Positions 45,305 through 54,356 of a stretch of 64,000 nucleotides of DNA are shown here, one piece after another. This DNA is from Cytophagales bacterium Alg240-R148. Lineage in GTDB: Bacteria > Bacteroidota > Bacteroidia > Cytophagales > Cyclobacteriaceae. Numbering within the stretch: position 1 is the stretch's first letter; every line of letters begins with the position of its first letter. Location: positions 186,001 through 250,000 of the forward strand of contig LS999831.1 in assembly GCA_900537185.1 (NCBI GenBank), in the 5' to 3' direction. The notes below the pieces were generated by a model. It worked only from the letters and a program-made list of their open reading frames with translations. It was not told the origin of the DNA and searched no databases. The translations under genes were made by a program, and so were the position numbers.

Positions 45305-47284
45305 CTAAAATTCAGCTAATTGAAGAATTTTTTTCTTTAACCGCCCTTTAGGAAGGAAATTTTGTTCCAAACTAGGGCTAAAGGGAACTGCTGTATCCAA
45401 ACTAGCCTCCCGCATAATTGGCGCATCTAACATTTCAAAACAGTGTTCTGAAACCCAAGCGGCAATTTCTCCTCCAATACCTCCAGTCATGCAGTCCTCG
45501 TGTAATATTAACACTTTTCCGGTTTTATTTATTGTTTTGGACACCGCTTCTTTATCCCAAGGCAATAATGTCCTCAAGTCTAGAATTTCAATGGATAAAT
45601 CTTCCAGTTCCTTATTTAATTCTTGTGCCCAATGCACACCCATTCCGTACGTTATAATGGAAACTTCGTTCCCTTCTTCCACCACCTTGGCTTTTCCGAT
45701 TGGGAGACTGTAGAGTGCATCAGGTACTTCCGATTCTATGGAACGGTACAATGCTTTGTGTTCGAAAAAGAGGACAGGGTTGGGGTCTTCTATGCTCGCC
45801 GCTAATAACCCCTTAGCATCGTATGGAGAGGAAGGATACACGACCTTTAAACCAGGTGTATGAACGAACCAAGCCTCATTGCTTTGAGAATGGTAAGGAC
45901 CAGCTGCCACTCCTGCTCCTGTTGGCATCCGCACTACAACATCCGCATTTTGCCCCCATCGGTAATGGGATTTGGCTAAATTGTTTACTATTTGATTGAA
46001 CCCACAAGTCACAAAATCTGCAAATTGCATTTCAATTACAGCCTTTTGCTTCTTGATAGACAAGCCCATTCCAATACCAATAATTGCCGATTCACAAAGC
46101 GGCGTATTTCGGATTCGTTCCTTTCCAAATAAATCCATGAACCCTTCTGAAATTTTAAATACACCACCATAATCGGCAACATCTTGCCCCATAAAAACCA
46201 ATTCAGGAAACCTTTCCAAGCTTTGTTTCAACCCGTCTGACAGGGCGTCTACAAAGCGTTTGGCGCTGGTGTTTTGATCGTTGTAGGATAATGTCTCCAG
46301 CTGATGCGGCGCATACATATCCCTAATCTCATCTTCTGTACTAGCATTTGGTGCTCCAAATCCATAAGACACTTCCAATCCTTCCTCAATGTCGGATTGG
46401 ACGGTGGCCCGTAGGGCATCAATTTCTTTTTGAACGATTAATTTATTTTTCAACAAATAGGATTCAAAATTCTTCAAAGGGTCCTTTTTAGCCCAATGTT
46501 CCATTAATTCTTTGGGAACGTATTTTGTGCCAGAAGCCTCCTCATGCCCCCTCATTCTGAAAGTCATGGCTTCAATAATATAGGGCTCTGGTTTTTTCCT
46601 TATTTTTTGAGCAACCCCTTTAATAGTGGTATATACATCCAAAACATTGTTTCCATCTACTTGCAATGCTTTGATGCCATAACCAGGCCCCTTATCAACG
46701 AAGTTTTTAAATCTAAACTGTTCGTTGCTAGGAGTAGACAAACCGTACCCATTGTTTTCAATCACAAAAATTACTGGCAGTTGCCAAACAGCAGCTACAT
46801 TGAGGGCTTCATGAAAATCTCCTTCACTTGCCCCTCCATCTCCGGTAAAAACTAATGTGGCTTTACCCCGCTTATGCAACACATCCGAAAGGGCGATACC
46901 TCCTGCTACTGACAATTGAGGTCCCAAATGAGAAATCATTCCGACGATGTGGTGCTCGTTGGTGCCAAAATGGAAAGACCTATCTCTACCTTTGGTGAAC
47001 CCTTCTACTTTCCCTTGCCACTGGGCAAACATTTTGCTATAGGGAATATTTCTACCAGTGAAAACCCCCAAGTTTCTATGCATGGGTAATATGTACTCCT
47101 CGTCTTTCAATGCCGCAACTGCACCAACCGAAATTGCTTCTTGCCCGATACCCGAAAACCACTTACTTATTTTCCCTTGTCGCAATAATATCAACATCTT
47201 TTCTTCTATCATTCGAGGCCTCAACAAACCCTCGTATAATCGATGCAACAATGCACGCGAGTAATTTTTTTTATCGAATTTCAT
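45305..47284 (-). CDS. 2-oxoacid dehydrogenase E1, fused alpha and beta subunits
   Basis: 659 residues. The first half (about 1-330) is the E1 alpha domain with the thiamine-diphosphate motif GDGGASEGDFHEA...NN (residues about 150-180). The second half (about 335-659) is the E1 beta domain with FMGQDVADYGGVF, ESAIIGIGMGLS and the HEDCMTGGIGGEIA motif. Fused E1 proteins of this type are widespread in Bacteroidota and are usually annotated as branched-chain 2-oxoacid dehydrogenase E1 (BkdA/BkdB fusion); substrate not proven. E2 and E3 are not adjacent. A well-spaced promoter (47316-47345) lies upstream, divergent from ispF. Cytosolic. Confidence 0.92.
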   Translation of the reverse strand: MKFDKKNYSRALLHRLYEGLLRPRMIEEKMLILLRQGKISKWFSGIGQEAISVGAVAALKDEEYILPMHRNLGVFTGRNIPYSKMFAQWQGKVEGFTKGRDRSFHFGTNEHHIVGMISHLGPQLSVAGGIALSDVLHKRGKATLVFTGDGGASEGDFHEALNVAAVWQLPVIFVIENNGYGLSTPSNEQFRFKNFVDKGPGYGIKALQVDGNNVLDVYTTIKGVAQKIRKKPEPYIIEAMTFRMRGHEEASGTKYVPKELMEHWAKKDPLKNFESYLLKNKLIVQKEIDALRATVQSDIEEGLEVSYGFGAPNASTEDEIRDMYAPHQLETLSYNDQNTSAKRFVDALSDGLKQSLERFPELVFMGQDVADYGGVFKISEGFMDLFGKERIRNTPLCESAIIGIGMGLSIKKQKAVIEMQFADFVTCGFNQIVNNLAKSHYRWGQNADVVVRMPTGAGVAAGPYHSQSNEAWFVHTPGLKVVYPSSPYDAKGLLAASIEDPNPVLFFEHKALYRSIESEVPDALYSLPIGKAKVVEEGNEVSIITYGMGVHWAQELNKELEDLSIEILDLRTLLPWDKEAVSKTINKTGKVLILHEDCMTGGIGGEIAAWVSEHCFEMLDAPIMREASLDTAVPFSPSLEQNFLPKGRLKKKILQLAEF

Positions 47285-47315
47285 TATTCTCCAGTATGGT
47301 TCATGTATTAAATCT

Positions 47316-47345
47316 CAAATTTAAACTTAAGATTAAATTGCCAAA
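47316..47345 (-). promoter_or_regulatory. Bacteroidota-type promoter for the fused E1 gene
   Basis: On the minus strand TTTG (47345-47342), 18 nt, then TAAATTTG (47323-47316). Both boxes match the TTTG/TAnnTTTG pattern with proper spacing, about 32 bp before the ATG. Confidence 0.65.
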
Positions 47346-47442
47346 GCGCATTCTAATAAATTATTTATTTTGAGAACGTTATTTTGTTGTTTGCTTAAAA
47401 TTCTTAATTGTCCTAAAACTGGACAAATGCTTAAAATGTTTC

Positions 47443-47450
47443 TACTTTTG
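47443..47450 (+). promoter_or_regulatory. Bacteroidota -7 box for ispF-mnmD
   Basis: TACTTTTG only 10 nt before the GTG start of ispF, implying a very short leader. No TTTG partner at normal spacing. Confidence 0.4.
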
Positions 47451-47460
47451 TTTAAAAAAA

Positions 47461-47940
47461 GTGAAAATACGAACAGGATTTGGCTACGACGTCCATCAAT
47501 TGCAAGAAGGTGCAGACCTATGGATAGGAGGAATTAAAATTGACCACAGCAAGGGTGCCGTAGGACATTCTGATGCAGATGTTTTGATTCATGTTATTTG
47601 TGACGCATTGTTAGGAGCAGCCAACATGCGCGACATAGGCTTCCATTTTTCTGATCAATCAGCAGAATACAAAGGAATAGACAGCAAAATACTTTTGGAT
47701 CGGGTTATGGTATTGCTCCGAGAAAAAGGCTGGTCCATAGGCAATATTGACAGTACCATCTGTTTGCAAAAACCAAAAATAAACCCCCACATACCGACCA
47801 TGAAAAGCTGTCTGGCTAAGGTAATGCATATTGAAGAGGACGATATATCCATCAAAGCGACCACTACCGAAAAATTGGGTTTTGTTGGAACTGAGGATGG
47901 AATTGCAGCTTACGCAACAGTTCTGATTGTAAAAGCATGA
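47461..47940 (+). CDS. ispF: 2-C-methyl-D-erythritol 2,4-cyclodiphosphate synthase
   Basis: 159 residues from a GTG start (VKIRTGFGYDVHQL). IspF makes MEcPP in the non-mevalonate isoprenoid pathway. Zinc ligands Asp8 and His10 lie in GYDVHQ, and His42 in the HSDADVLIHVICDALLG region. Other motifs are DIGFHFSD and the C-terminal ATTTEKLGFVG. Standard length. A -7 promoter box ends 10 nt before the GTG, so the transcript is almost leaderless. The stop overlaps the mnmD start in an ATGA arrangement. Cytosolic. Confidence 0.96.
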   Translation: MKIRTGFGYDVHQLQEGADLWIGGIKIDHSKGAVGHSDADVLIHVICDALLGAANMRDIGFHFSDQSAEYKGIDSKILLDRVMVLLREKGWSIGNIDSTICLQKPKINPHIPTMKSCLAKVMHIEEDDISIKATTTEKLGFVGTEDGIAAYATVLIVKA

Positions 47941-48611
47941 GTCCTTTAAAAATTATTAAAACAGAAGATGGCTCACACTCTCTCTACAACCAAGAATTAA
48001 ACGAGACCTACCATTCCTTTCACGGTGCTGTGAACGAATCCAATCACGTTTTCATAAAAATGGGATTGGAACATTGGACCGCCAACAACAAAGGCCCGTG
48101 CCGCATTCTGGAGGTGGGCATGGGCACTGGACTAAATGTATTCATGAGCGCGATTTGGGCCATCCAGAACAAGGTTGTTCTGGATGTTACAACCCTAGAA
48201 GCATTCCCTTTGGATCCAAAAACCATTGCATCACTTAACTATACGGAGAAATTGGGATTCGCTGAAGTGTTTGACAAGATACACCAAAGTCCGTGGGGCC
48301 AACCAGTAGTTCTTAACAACTGTTTCACCTTGCATAAAATTCAAGACCAAATTCAAAATTTCAAAAGTACAGCTTTCTATGACTTGGTATTTTTTGATGC
48401 CTTTGCACCAAACAAACAGCCCGAAATGTGGACAATAGAAATCCTTCAGATGCTAGCAGATACCATGAATGAAAATGGGGTATTTGTTACTTATTGTGCA
48501 AAAGGCCAGTTAAAAAGAGATTTGAAATCCGTAGGGTTAGAAGTTACCACCTTACCAGGGCCTCCGGGAAAAAAAGAAATGGTTCGGGCGTGCAAAAAAG
48601 ACAATGGTTGA
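47937..48611 (+). CDS. mnmD: tRNA 5-methylaminomethyl-2-thiouridine methyltransferase
   Basis: 224 residues, start ATG overlapping the ispF stop by four bases. SAM-binding motif EVGMGTGLNVFMS (about residues 56-68) and the acidic LVFFDAFAPNKQPEMWT (about 147-163) with the DAFxPxxxPxxW signature of MnmC/MnmD. It should complete mnm5s2U at tRNA wobble position 34. This is the stand-alone methyltransferase seen in bacteria lacking the fused MnmC oxidase; the oxidase half is not in the window. Stop is two bases from that of the convergent fthC gene. Cytosolic. Confidence 0.88.
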   Translation: MSPLKIIKTEDGSHSLYNQELNETYHSFHGAVNESNHVFIKMGLEHWTANNKGPCRILEVGMGTGLNVFMSAIWAIQNKVVLDVTTLEAFPLDPKTIASLNYTEKLGFAEVFDKIHQSPWGQPVVLNNCFTLHKIQDQIQNFKSTAFYDLVFFDAFAPNKQPEMWTIEILQMLADTMNENGVFVTYCAKGQLKRDLKSVGLEVTTLPGPPGKKEMVRACKKDNG

Positions 48612-48613
48612 TC

Positions 48614-49183
48614 TCACCCAAAGACATACTGCGTGTACGGCGTTAGACATGCATTTAATGGAATATCATGCGATTCAGAATAAGGGATATTGTCCAAAGG
48701 AGTAGACAAACTCAACCCAACAGTTTTGCAACCTGGCTTCTTTTGTGCTAAAAATCGGTCGTAAAAACCCTTCCCATAGCCTATTCTAAAACCCTTTCTA
48801 TCAAATACAATTAGAGGAACCAGCACCAAATCCAGCGCTTCAACTGCAACCAACTGCCCAGTCTGAGGCTCAGGAATTCCCCATTTACTTGTTTTAAGTT
48901 GGTTTTTGTTTTCCAAAAGATAATGTTCCAAATGGTTGGAACCCGGCACTACTTTGGGCACCACCACTTTTTTACCCAATGCCCAACAACGTTCTACCAA
49001 TGGCCATGTATTGACTTCCTTGTTCTTGGCAATACTTAAAAACACATGAACCATCTCTATTCTAGAAAGGTCAATTTTATCTGTAAATTGTTCGAGCAAC
49101 GCTTGATTTCTATGGGTGTATTCTGTTTTTGTCAAAAAATTTCTTTTTTCCAGATACACTTTTCGAAGAACTGATTTATTCAT
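48614..49183 (-). CDS. 5-formyltetrahydrofolate cyclo-ligase
   Basis: 189 residues from ATG 49183 (MNKSVLRKVYLEKRNFL), which fits the family start; upstream in-frame bases belong to bshC. Conserved elements: RKVYLEKR N-terminus, WPLVERCWALGKKVVVPKV, and the key motif FRIGYGKGFYDRFL with DLVLVPLIVFDRKG. Interconverts 5-formyl-THF to 5,10-methenyl-THF with ATP. Cytosolic. The start overlaps the bshC stop by eight bases, so translation is coupled to bshC; together with rimO this is a minus-strand run of three genes. Convergent with mnmD. Confidence 0.93.
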   Translation of the reverse strand: MNKSVLRKVYLEKRNFLTKTEYTHRNQALLEQFTDKIDLSRIEMVHVFLSIAKNKEVNTWPLVERCWALGKKVVVPKVVPGSNHLEHYLLENKNQLKTSKWGIPEPQTGQLVAVEALDLVLVPLIVFDRKGFRIGYGKGFYDRFLAQKKPGCKTVGLSLSTPLDNIPYSESHDIPLNACLTPYTQYVFG

Positions 49184-50741
49184 CTGGCTCTGTAAGAATA
49201 TTGAACTTAAAGTTAAAAGGATCAAAAAGTTCAACAAGATGGTCGATAAATTTTTCGTCGGAAAGATAAAAACGCATCATGTTTTCTTTGCGCTCTTGAG
49301 GCGTGCCATTAGGGAACAGGGCCTCTTTTACAGACAGTATTTGGCCTACTTTGGTTTTATTTTTCTTCTTTTCGGCTCGAATTAGTTTGGATTCAATATT
49401 ATCAAGTTCTTTATTGGCCCTTGTTAATACAGAGTCCACAAACTGTAACAAAGATTTGTCTATACCTTCGGCTTTGTTTTTTATTTTTTCAAAAGTCTGC
49501 TCCACTTCCGACCTCTGTTCATCCAAATTAAAATCCACATCTTCGTCATGCACTAAAAAGTCCTTTATCAAAACATTTTCGTTACTGAAAAATGAAGTAG
49601 TGGGCAAGCCTGTTTTTTTTATTTTGCGGTTTACGTAAGAAGGTACCACTAGGGCAAAGTTTCTTGGCATCAATATCGGAAATGGAACCTTGTAATGACC
49701 GAACATCTCAGAAAATTGCAACCAGTATACCATTTCCGCAGGGCCGCCGATATAGGCCAAGTTGGGCAAAATAGTTTCTTGGTACAAGGGCCTTAGCACC
49801 ACATTTGGGCTTAATTTTTCAGGTTCATTGTCTATGATGTCTTTCATTTCGGCTTCTGTGAAGCGCAAATCAGTATGCAGTATTTCGTAACCATTTTCGT
49901 TTGCAACAATCCGTTCTCTTATGCCATTATCTAGGTAGAAAAAATTTATCTCCCTGGCCGAAACCTGCGTTTTATAACCCGCCTCTTTGATGGCGGCGGT
50001 TGTTGCATGTACCAAGCGTTCTGCACTGTGGTTCTGAAGATCGTCCAACATTACCGATTTAAAAGAAGCTTTAAGCAAGCGGTTGTCTGCATCTACCACT
50101 ACTACTCCTTGGTCTTTGAAGAGTGCATGTACATACGCTCTTACGGCATCTGCCAAACAGTCATTTTCATGGTAAGCATCGTAAAATACTTTGGATTTTC
50201 CTGGAATTTTTTCAGACAATTCGCTTAATCCGTTTACCGAAAACCTACCAACAGCCCCTTTCTGATCTGTATTCCAACTATATTTTTCACCTTCCAAGAA
50301 AAAATGGTTAATTTCTTCAAAGTCGTGGTCCTCACTTGCCATCCAATAAACAGGAACAAAATTATAGTCGGGGTGTTCCTTCTTAAGCTGTTTGCAAATA
50401 TTAACAACCGAAACAATTTTATAAATAAAATAAAGAGGCCCTGTAAAAATATTCAATTGATGGCCCGTGGTAACCGTGTAGGTATTGGGTGCTGCAATGG
50501 ATTGGATGTTGTTCAAAACCTCTGATGAATTACCTACTTGGGTATATTGTTCTTCCAACACATTCCGCAGTAAATCTCTTTGTTCTTGGGTAAAATTTTT
50601 GTGTTTTAACTGTTCCAAAAAAGCCGAATGACTCGGAAAACGATTATAGAAAGGTTTTACCTGGTCATTTTCGTTTATGTAATCCAAAAAAAGTTTAGAA
50701 AACATCTCCGTTTGCTCAAATCCAATACAGTTAAGTTCCAT
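49176..50741 (-). CDS. bshC: Bacillithiol biosynthesis cysteine-adding enzyme BshC
   Basis: 521 residues, the family length. Conserved segments: YTVTTGHQLNIFTGPLYFIYKI near residues 92-112, YWMASEDHDFEEINHFFLEG (about 131-150), VVVDADNRLLKASF, and VLRPLYQETILPNLAYIGGPAEMVYW (about 297-322). The Rossmann-like core is followed by a long coiled-coil C-terminal arm (about 380-470, DKSLLQFVDSVLTRANKELDNIE). It ligates cysteine to GlcN-malate, the final step of bacillithiol synthesis. Five bp after the rimO stop and 8-bp overlap with fthC. ytxJ lies 6.5 kb away. Cytosolic. Confidence 0.93.
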   Translation of the reverse strand: MELNCIGFEQTEMFSKLFLDYINENDQVKPFYNRFPSHSAFLEQLKHKNFTQEQRDLLRNVLEEQYTQVGNSSEVLNNIQSIAAPNTYTVTTGHQLNIFTGPLYFIYKIVSVVNICKQLKKEHPDYNFVPVYWMASEDHDFEEINHFFLEGEKYSWNTDQKGAVGRFSVNGLSELSEKIPGKSKVFYDAYHENDCLADAVRAYVHALFKDQGVVVVDADNRLLKASFKSVMLDDLQNHSAERLVHATTAAIKEAGYKTQVSAREINFFYLDNGIRERIVANENGYEILHTDLRFTEAEMKDIIDNEPEKLSPNVVLRPLYQETILPNLAYIGGPAEMVYWLQFSEMFGHYKVPFPILMPRNFALVVPSYVNRKIKKTGLPTTSFFSNENVLIKDFLVHDEDVDFNLDEQRSEVEQTFEKIKNKAEGIDKSLLQFVDSVLTRANKELDNIESKLIRAEKKKNKTKVGQILSVKEALFPNGTPQERKENMMRFYLSDEKFIDHLVELFDPFNFKFNILTEPDE

Positions 50742-50746
50742 TTTTG

Positions 50747-52066
50747 TTATTTATGTCCAACTACTTTACCAATTAAATCAAATTCTGAGGCTGCATCAAT
50801 TGTAACATTTACAAAATCGCCAATTCTCAAATACTGGGATTTTTCATCTATGATTACTTCGTTATCCACTTCAGGAGAATCAAACTCTGTTCTGCCAATG
50901 TACTTCCCACCTTCCAAGCGATCAATAAGAACTTTAAACACTTTGCCAATTTTTGCTTGGTTCAGTTCCAGTGAAATGCCCGCCTGTAATTCCATAACGG
51001 CTTCCGCTCTTTCCTGTTTCAATTCTTCGACAACATCATCTTCAAAAGAATGCGAATGTGTATTCTCTTCATGAGAATACGGGAAAATACCCAATCTGTC
51101 AAATCTAGATTTTTCGACGAAATCCATCATTTCCTGAAAATCCTCTTCTGTTTCTCCTGGGTGCCCTGCTATCAAGGTAGTTCTAATGGCAATACCCGGA
51201 ACTTTTTCTCGAATTGTTTTAATTAAGGTTTCTGTTTTTTCTCTTGTAGTACCACGGCGCATTTTTTTGAGCATTTTACTAGAACCATGCTGAAGGGGTA
51301 TGTCCAAGTAATTGCAAATGTTATCCCGTTCTGCCATTACCTCCAACGCATCCAAAGGGAATCCAGTAGGAAACGCATAATGCAATCGAATCCACTCCAC
51401 TCCGGGTATGTTACTAAGTTGGCGGAGTAATTCTGCTAACTTGCGTTCTCCATAAAGATCCAATCCATAATATGTAGAGTCTTGTGCAATTAAAAGCAGT
51501 TCTTTGGTACCATTCCGAACCAAGTTCTTAGCCTCAGTAACCAATGCTTCAATAGGCTTCGATACGTGTTTGCCACGCATCAAAGGAATAGCACAAAAGG
51601 AACATGGTCGATCACACCCTTCCGCTATTTTTAAATAGGAAAAATGGTTGGCTGTTGTCGTAATTCGTTCCCCCAACAATTCATGTTTAAAATCAGCATC
51701 CAACTTTTTTAACAACAACGGGAGCTCCATTGTACCAAAAAAAGCATCTACCTGTGGTATTTCATCTTCTAGGTCGTCTCTATAGCGTTGTGAAAGGCAG
51801 CCAGTAACATAGAGCTTTTCAATCAGCCCTTCGTCCTTTGCATCGGCATATTGCAAAATGGTATCTATTGATTCTTGTTTGGCGTTATCGATAAAGCCAC
51901 AAGTGTTCACGATTACAATGTTGGCATCATCCTCTTCCATTTCGTGCCCAACTTCTATTTCATTTCCCTTTAATTGGGTCATCATAACCTCGGAGTCCAC
52001 AATGTTTTTGGAACATCCCAATGTCACAATGTTTACTTTATCTTTTTTTAGTCCTCTCGTTTTCAC
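50747..52066 (-). CDS. rimO: Ribosomal protein S12 methylthiotransferase RimO
   Basis: 439 residues from GTG 52066 (VKTRGLKKDKVNIVTLGCS). A -7 promoter box at 52082-52089 lies upstream of this start and downstream of the longer in-frame options, so I reject those. Radical-SAM enzyme adding methylthio to Asp of S12. The N-terminal domain has three FeS cysteines (TLGCSKN, VNTCGFIDN, TGCLSQRY), the radical-SAM domain has CDRPCSFCA, and a TRAM domain lies at the C-terminus (from about 375, LIDRLEGGKYIGRTEFDSPEVDNEV). Adjacent bshC starts 5 bp after its stop. Cytosolic. Confidence 0.94.
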   Translation of the reverse strand: MKTRGLKKDKVNIVTLGCSKNIVDSEVMMTQLKGNEIEVGHEMEEDDANIVIVNTCGFIDNAKQESIDTILQYADAKDEGLIEKLYVTGCLSQRYRDDLEDEIPQVDAFFGTMELPLLLKKLDADFKHELLGERITTTANHFSYLKIAEGCDRPCSFCAIPLMRGKHVSKPIEALVTEAKNLVRNGTKELLLIAQDSTYYGLDLYGERKLAELLRQLSNIPGVEWIRLHYAFPTGFPLDALEVMAERDNICNYLDIPLQHGSSKMLKKMRRGTTREKTETLIKTIREKVPGIAIRTTLIAGHPGETEEDFQEMMDFVEKSRFDRLGIFPYSHEENTHSHSFEDDVVEELKQERAEAVMELQAGISLELNQAKIGKVFKVLIDRLEGGKYIGRTEFDSPEVDNEVIIDEKSQYLRIGDFVNVTIDAASEFDLIGKVVGHK

Positions 52067-52081
52067 AATTCTTATTTTTTT

Positions 52082-52089
52082 CAAAATTA
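52082..52089 (-). promoter_or_regulatory. Bacteroidota -7 box for rimO
   Basis: Plus-strand CAAAATTA, i.e. TAATTTTG on the minus strand, 15 nt before the GTG at 52066. No TTTG partner. It supports the GTG start. Confidence 0.4.
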
Positions 52090-52184
52090 GCCAATTATAA
52101 ATTATAATTGGCGTTTGCATACATAAAAGCACTACAATCTGAAGTATTTAATTAAAAAACACTTAGGAGCAATACATTATATTC

Positions 52185-52192
52185 TATATTTG
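52185..52192 (+). promoter_or_regulatory. Bacteroidota -7 box for the DUF6452/DUF6048 pair
   Basis: TATATTTG, 17 nt before the TTG start at 52210. No TTTG at proper spacing. Confidence 0.4.
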
Positions 52193-52209
52193 TGCAAAAT
52201 TGAACAGAA

Positions 52210-52653
52210 TTGAAAATTAAGTTACTATTATTTTTAGGCTTGGGATTGACTCTTTCAAGCTGCTTTGAGGAAGGCAACTGCCTTGAATCAGGATCTAATA
52301 TTCTGAAAATTAAATTCATAGATGCTACCGATGGCAGTGATTTAACTTTAGACATCCAAGCCATCACGATGGATGGAAGCGAAGTACTTTATTATGAAGG
52401 TGTCAGTACCAATGCTGTAGATTTGCCCATGAACCCTGGTGCTGATTCTACTACCGTCCATTTTATTTTTTCAACGGACAACCAAGTGGCTACTTTTGAA
52501 TACGAAGCATACCCTCAAATAATTGCACTGGATTGCGGTATTGATTATGATTTCCAAAAATTGGACACATCCAGCACCTCATTTGATAATTTAAAAATCG
52601 TTAATACCATACTCAATCAAAGCACCACCACCAATGTTGAAATTCGCAGGTAA
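52210..52653 (+). CDS. DUF6452 family lipoprotein
   Basis: 147 residues from TTG 52210, giving a lipobox LTLSSC (Cys about 18). The mature part is a compact all-beta domain with two internal cysteines (EEGNCLESG and IALDCGIDYDF) likely to form a disulphide. In Bacteroidota this family (DUF6452, recalled) is regularly followed by a DUF6048 gene, as here, and the two overlap by 20 bp. A -7 box lies upstream. Envelope lipoprotein; function unknown but the linkage suggests a two-protein unit. Confidence 0.75.
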   Translation: MKIKLLLFLGLGLTLSSCFEEGNCLESGSNILKIKFIDATDGSDLTLDIQAITMDGSEVLYYEGVSTNAVDLPMNPGADSTTVHFIFSTDNQVATFEYEAYPQIIALDCGIDYDFQKLDTSSTSFDNLKIVNTILNQSTTTNVEIRR

Positions 52654-53311
52654 ATTCGGTACGACTTTGTTTTTAGTTGCCATGAGCACAATCTATGCCG
52701 TGGGACAAGAATCTGCATCAGATTCGCTAATTTACAGTTGGAAATTAAGAGAGTTGCGGTTTGGAACAGATTTAATAGGTTTGGGCAAAACAGCTTTTGA
52801 CCCAAAAAAGACTGAATTTGAATTAAATTTCGAGGCCAACATAAAGCGTTTTATTTTAAATGTAGAATTTGGGCATTTAACCAACACCAGAAACAACGAC
52901 AGTACAATAGAATACCATACCAGTGGCAATTATGCCCGCCTAGGCTTTGACTTTAATACCGTGAAAAAAGACATTGGTGGCAGTGCTATCTTTATTGGAG
53001 TGCGTTACGCCCAGTCTTTTTATAAAGACAACATCCTTTACAAGGACAACAGCAACCAGCCATATTGGGATGTAATAGAAGATACTAAATCCAACTCCAA
53101 CTTATCTGCTTCTTGGTTTGAACTAGTGGGCGGTATAAAAGTGCGCATATGGAAAGACCTTTGGATGGGCTATACTGCTCGGGTTAAATTTGGACTCAAC
53201 CACGACAAAGGCAGTTTCAAATCCTACGAAATTCCTGGCTACGGTCGCAATACCAAGAACACCTATTACGGATTCAACTACCAAATATATTACAACATCC
53301 CTTTTTACTAG
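52634..53311 (+). CDS. DUF6048 family outer-membrane barrel-like protein
   Basis: 225 residues with signal peptide (FGTTLFLVAMSTIYAVGQ). The mature chain is a series of amphipathic strands (IKRFILNVEFGHLTNTR, SAIFIGVRYAQSFYKDN, WFELVGGIKVRIWKDLWMGYTARVKFG) and ends YYNIPFY with C-terminal aromatic residues, consistent with a small outer-membrane barrel. Found with DUF6452 as an overlapping pair. The stop overlaps by four bases (CTAG) that of convergent ftsY. Function unknown. Confidence 0.75.
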   Translation: MLKFAGKFGTTLFLVAMSTIYAVGQESASDSLIYSWKLRELRFGTDLIGLGKTAFDPKKTEFELNFEANIKRFILNVEFGHLTNTRNNDSTIEYHTSGNYARLGFDFNTVKKDIGGSAIFIGVRYAQSFYKDNILYKDNSNQPYWDVIEDTKSNSNLSASWFELVGGIKVRIWKDLWMGYTARVKFGLNHDKGSFKSYEIPGYGRNTKNTYYGFNYQIYYNIPFY

Positions 53312-54267
53312 TTTTTATTAAAAAAGGAATCTACAAAAGTTGCTTTGTTAAAAACTTGAAGGTCTTCTGGGCGCTCTCCAACACCAATGAATTTTACAGG
53401 GATCTTAAATTCATCAGAAATACCAATCACGACACCACCTTTGGCGGTTCCATCCAGTTTGGTTATCACCAAACCTGTTAAATCCGTCGCTTTGCTAAAC
53501 TCTCTTGCCTGAATTACGGCATTTTGACCTGTACTGCCATCCAACACCAAAATAGTTTCATGAGGAGCATCGGGCAATACTTTTTGTATCACTCTCTTTA
53601 TTTTACCCAGTTCATTCATGAGGTTGACCTTGGTGTGCAATCTACCAGCAGTGTCGATAATTACCAGGTCCGCTTTTTCCTCTACGCCAAGTTTTACAGC
53701 ATCAAATGCCACGGCCGAAGGGTCCGTATTCATTCCATGTGAAACAACAGGAACACCGGTTCTTTCCCCCCACAACTTTAATTGATCCACCGCAGCGGCT
53801 CTAAATGTATCTGCAGCACCTAAAATTACTTTTTTTCCTTCCGCTTTAAACTGAGTGGCCATTTTACCAATGGTTGTTGTTTTACCAACACCATTGACAC
53901 CAACCACCAACAAAACATGGGGTGTATTCGTTTCAGGAAGTTCAAACCCGATAATATTTTTTTCATCGTTGGTGTCCAATAAAGCTGCAATCTCTTCTTT
54001 TAGAATTCGATCCAACTCCGACGCATTGATATATTTGTCTTTGGCAACACGGGCTTCGATTCGCTCAATAATTTTGATTGTCGTATCCACTCCAACATCG
54101 GAAGTCACCAAAATCTCTTCTAGTTCATCAAGAACTTCGTCGTCTACTTTGGATTTACCAACAACAGCCTTACTGAGTTTCCCGAAAAAACTTTCTTTGG
54201 TTTTTTCTAACCCTTTGTCTAAGGATTCTTTTTTGTCTTTGGAAAACAAACCACCAAAAATACCCAT
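53308..54267 (-). CDS. ftsY: Signal recognition particle receptor FtsY
   Basis: 319 residues. A short acidic-basic A region, then the NG domain. GTPase motifs are GVNGVGKTTTIGKMA (G1, about 128-142), DTFRAAAVDQL (G2/IBD), IIDTAGRLH (G3) and TKLDGTAKGG (G4). Docks ribosome-SRP complexes at the inner membrane. In Bacteroidota ftsY is usually in a cluster with rpmB, rpmG and DUF4295, and this is so here, with a terminator hairpin between DUF4295 and ftsY. Convergent with DUF6048 (4-nt stop overlap). Confidence 0.97.
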   Translation of the reverse strand: MGIFGGLFSKDKKESLDKGLEKTKESFFGKLSKAVVGKSKVDDEVLDELEEILVTSDVGVDTTIKIIERIEARVAKDKYINASELDRILKEEIAALLDTNDEKNIIGFELPETNTPHVLLVVGVNGVGKTTTIGKMATQFKAEGKKVILGAADTFRAAAVDQLKLWGERTGVPVVSHGMNTDPSAVAFDAVKLGVEEKADLVIIDTAGRLHTKVNLMNELGKIKRVIQKVLPDAPHETILVLDGSTGQNAVIQAREFSKATDLTGLVITKLDGTAKGGVVIGISDEFKIPVKFIGVGERPEDLQVFNKATFVDSFFNKN

Positions 54268-54302
54268 ATGAAATAATATTTAGCAGGTTTACTATAGCAA
54301 AA

Positions 54303-54325
54303 AAAGTCCCTTAAAAAGGGACTTT
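54303..54325 (-). terminator. Intrinsic terminator between DUF4295 and ftsY
   Basis: Ten-bp perfect stem, AAAGTCCCTT (54303-54312) and AAGGGACTTT (54316-54325), loop AAA, then T-run on the minus strand. It should end the rpmG-DUF4295 transcript before ftsY. Confidence 0.75.
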
Positions 54326-54356
54326 CTTGTCAATAGGAAATATTTTTAGCTTTAAA

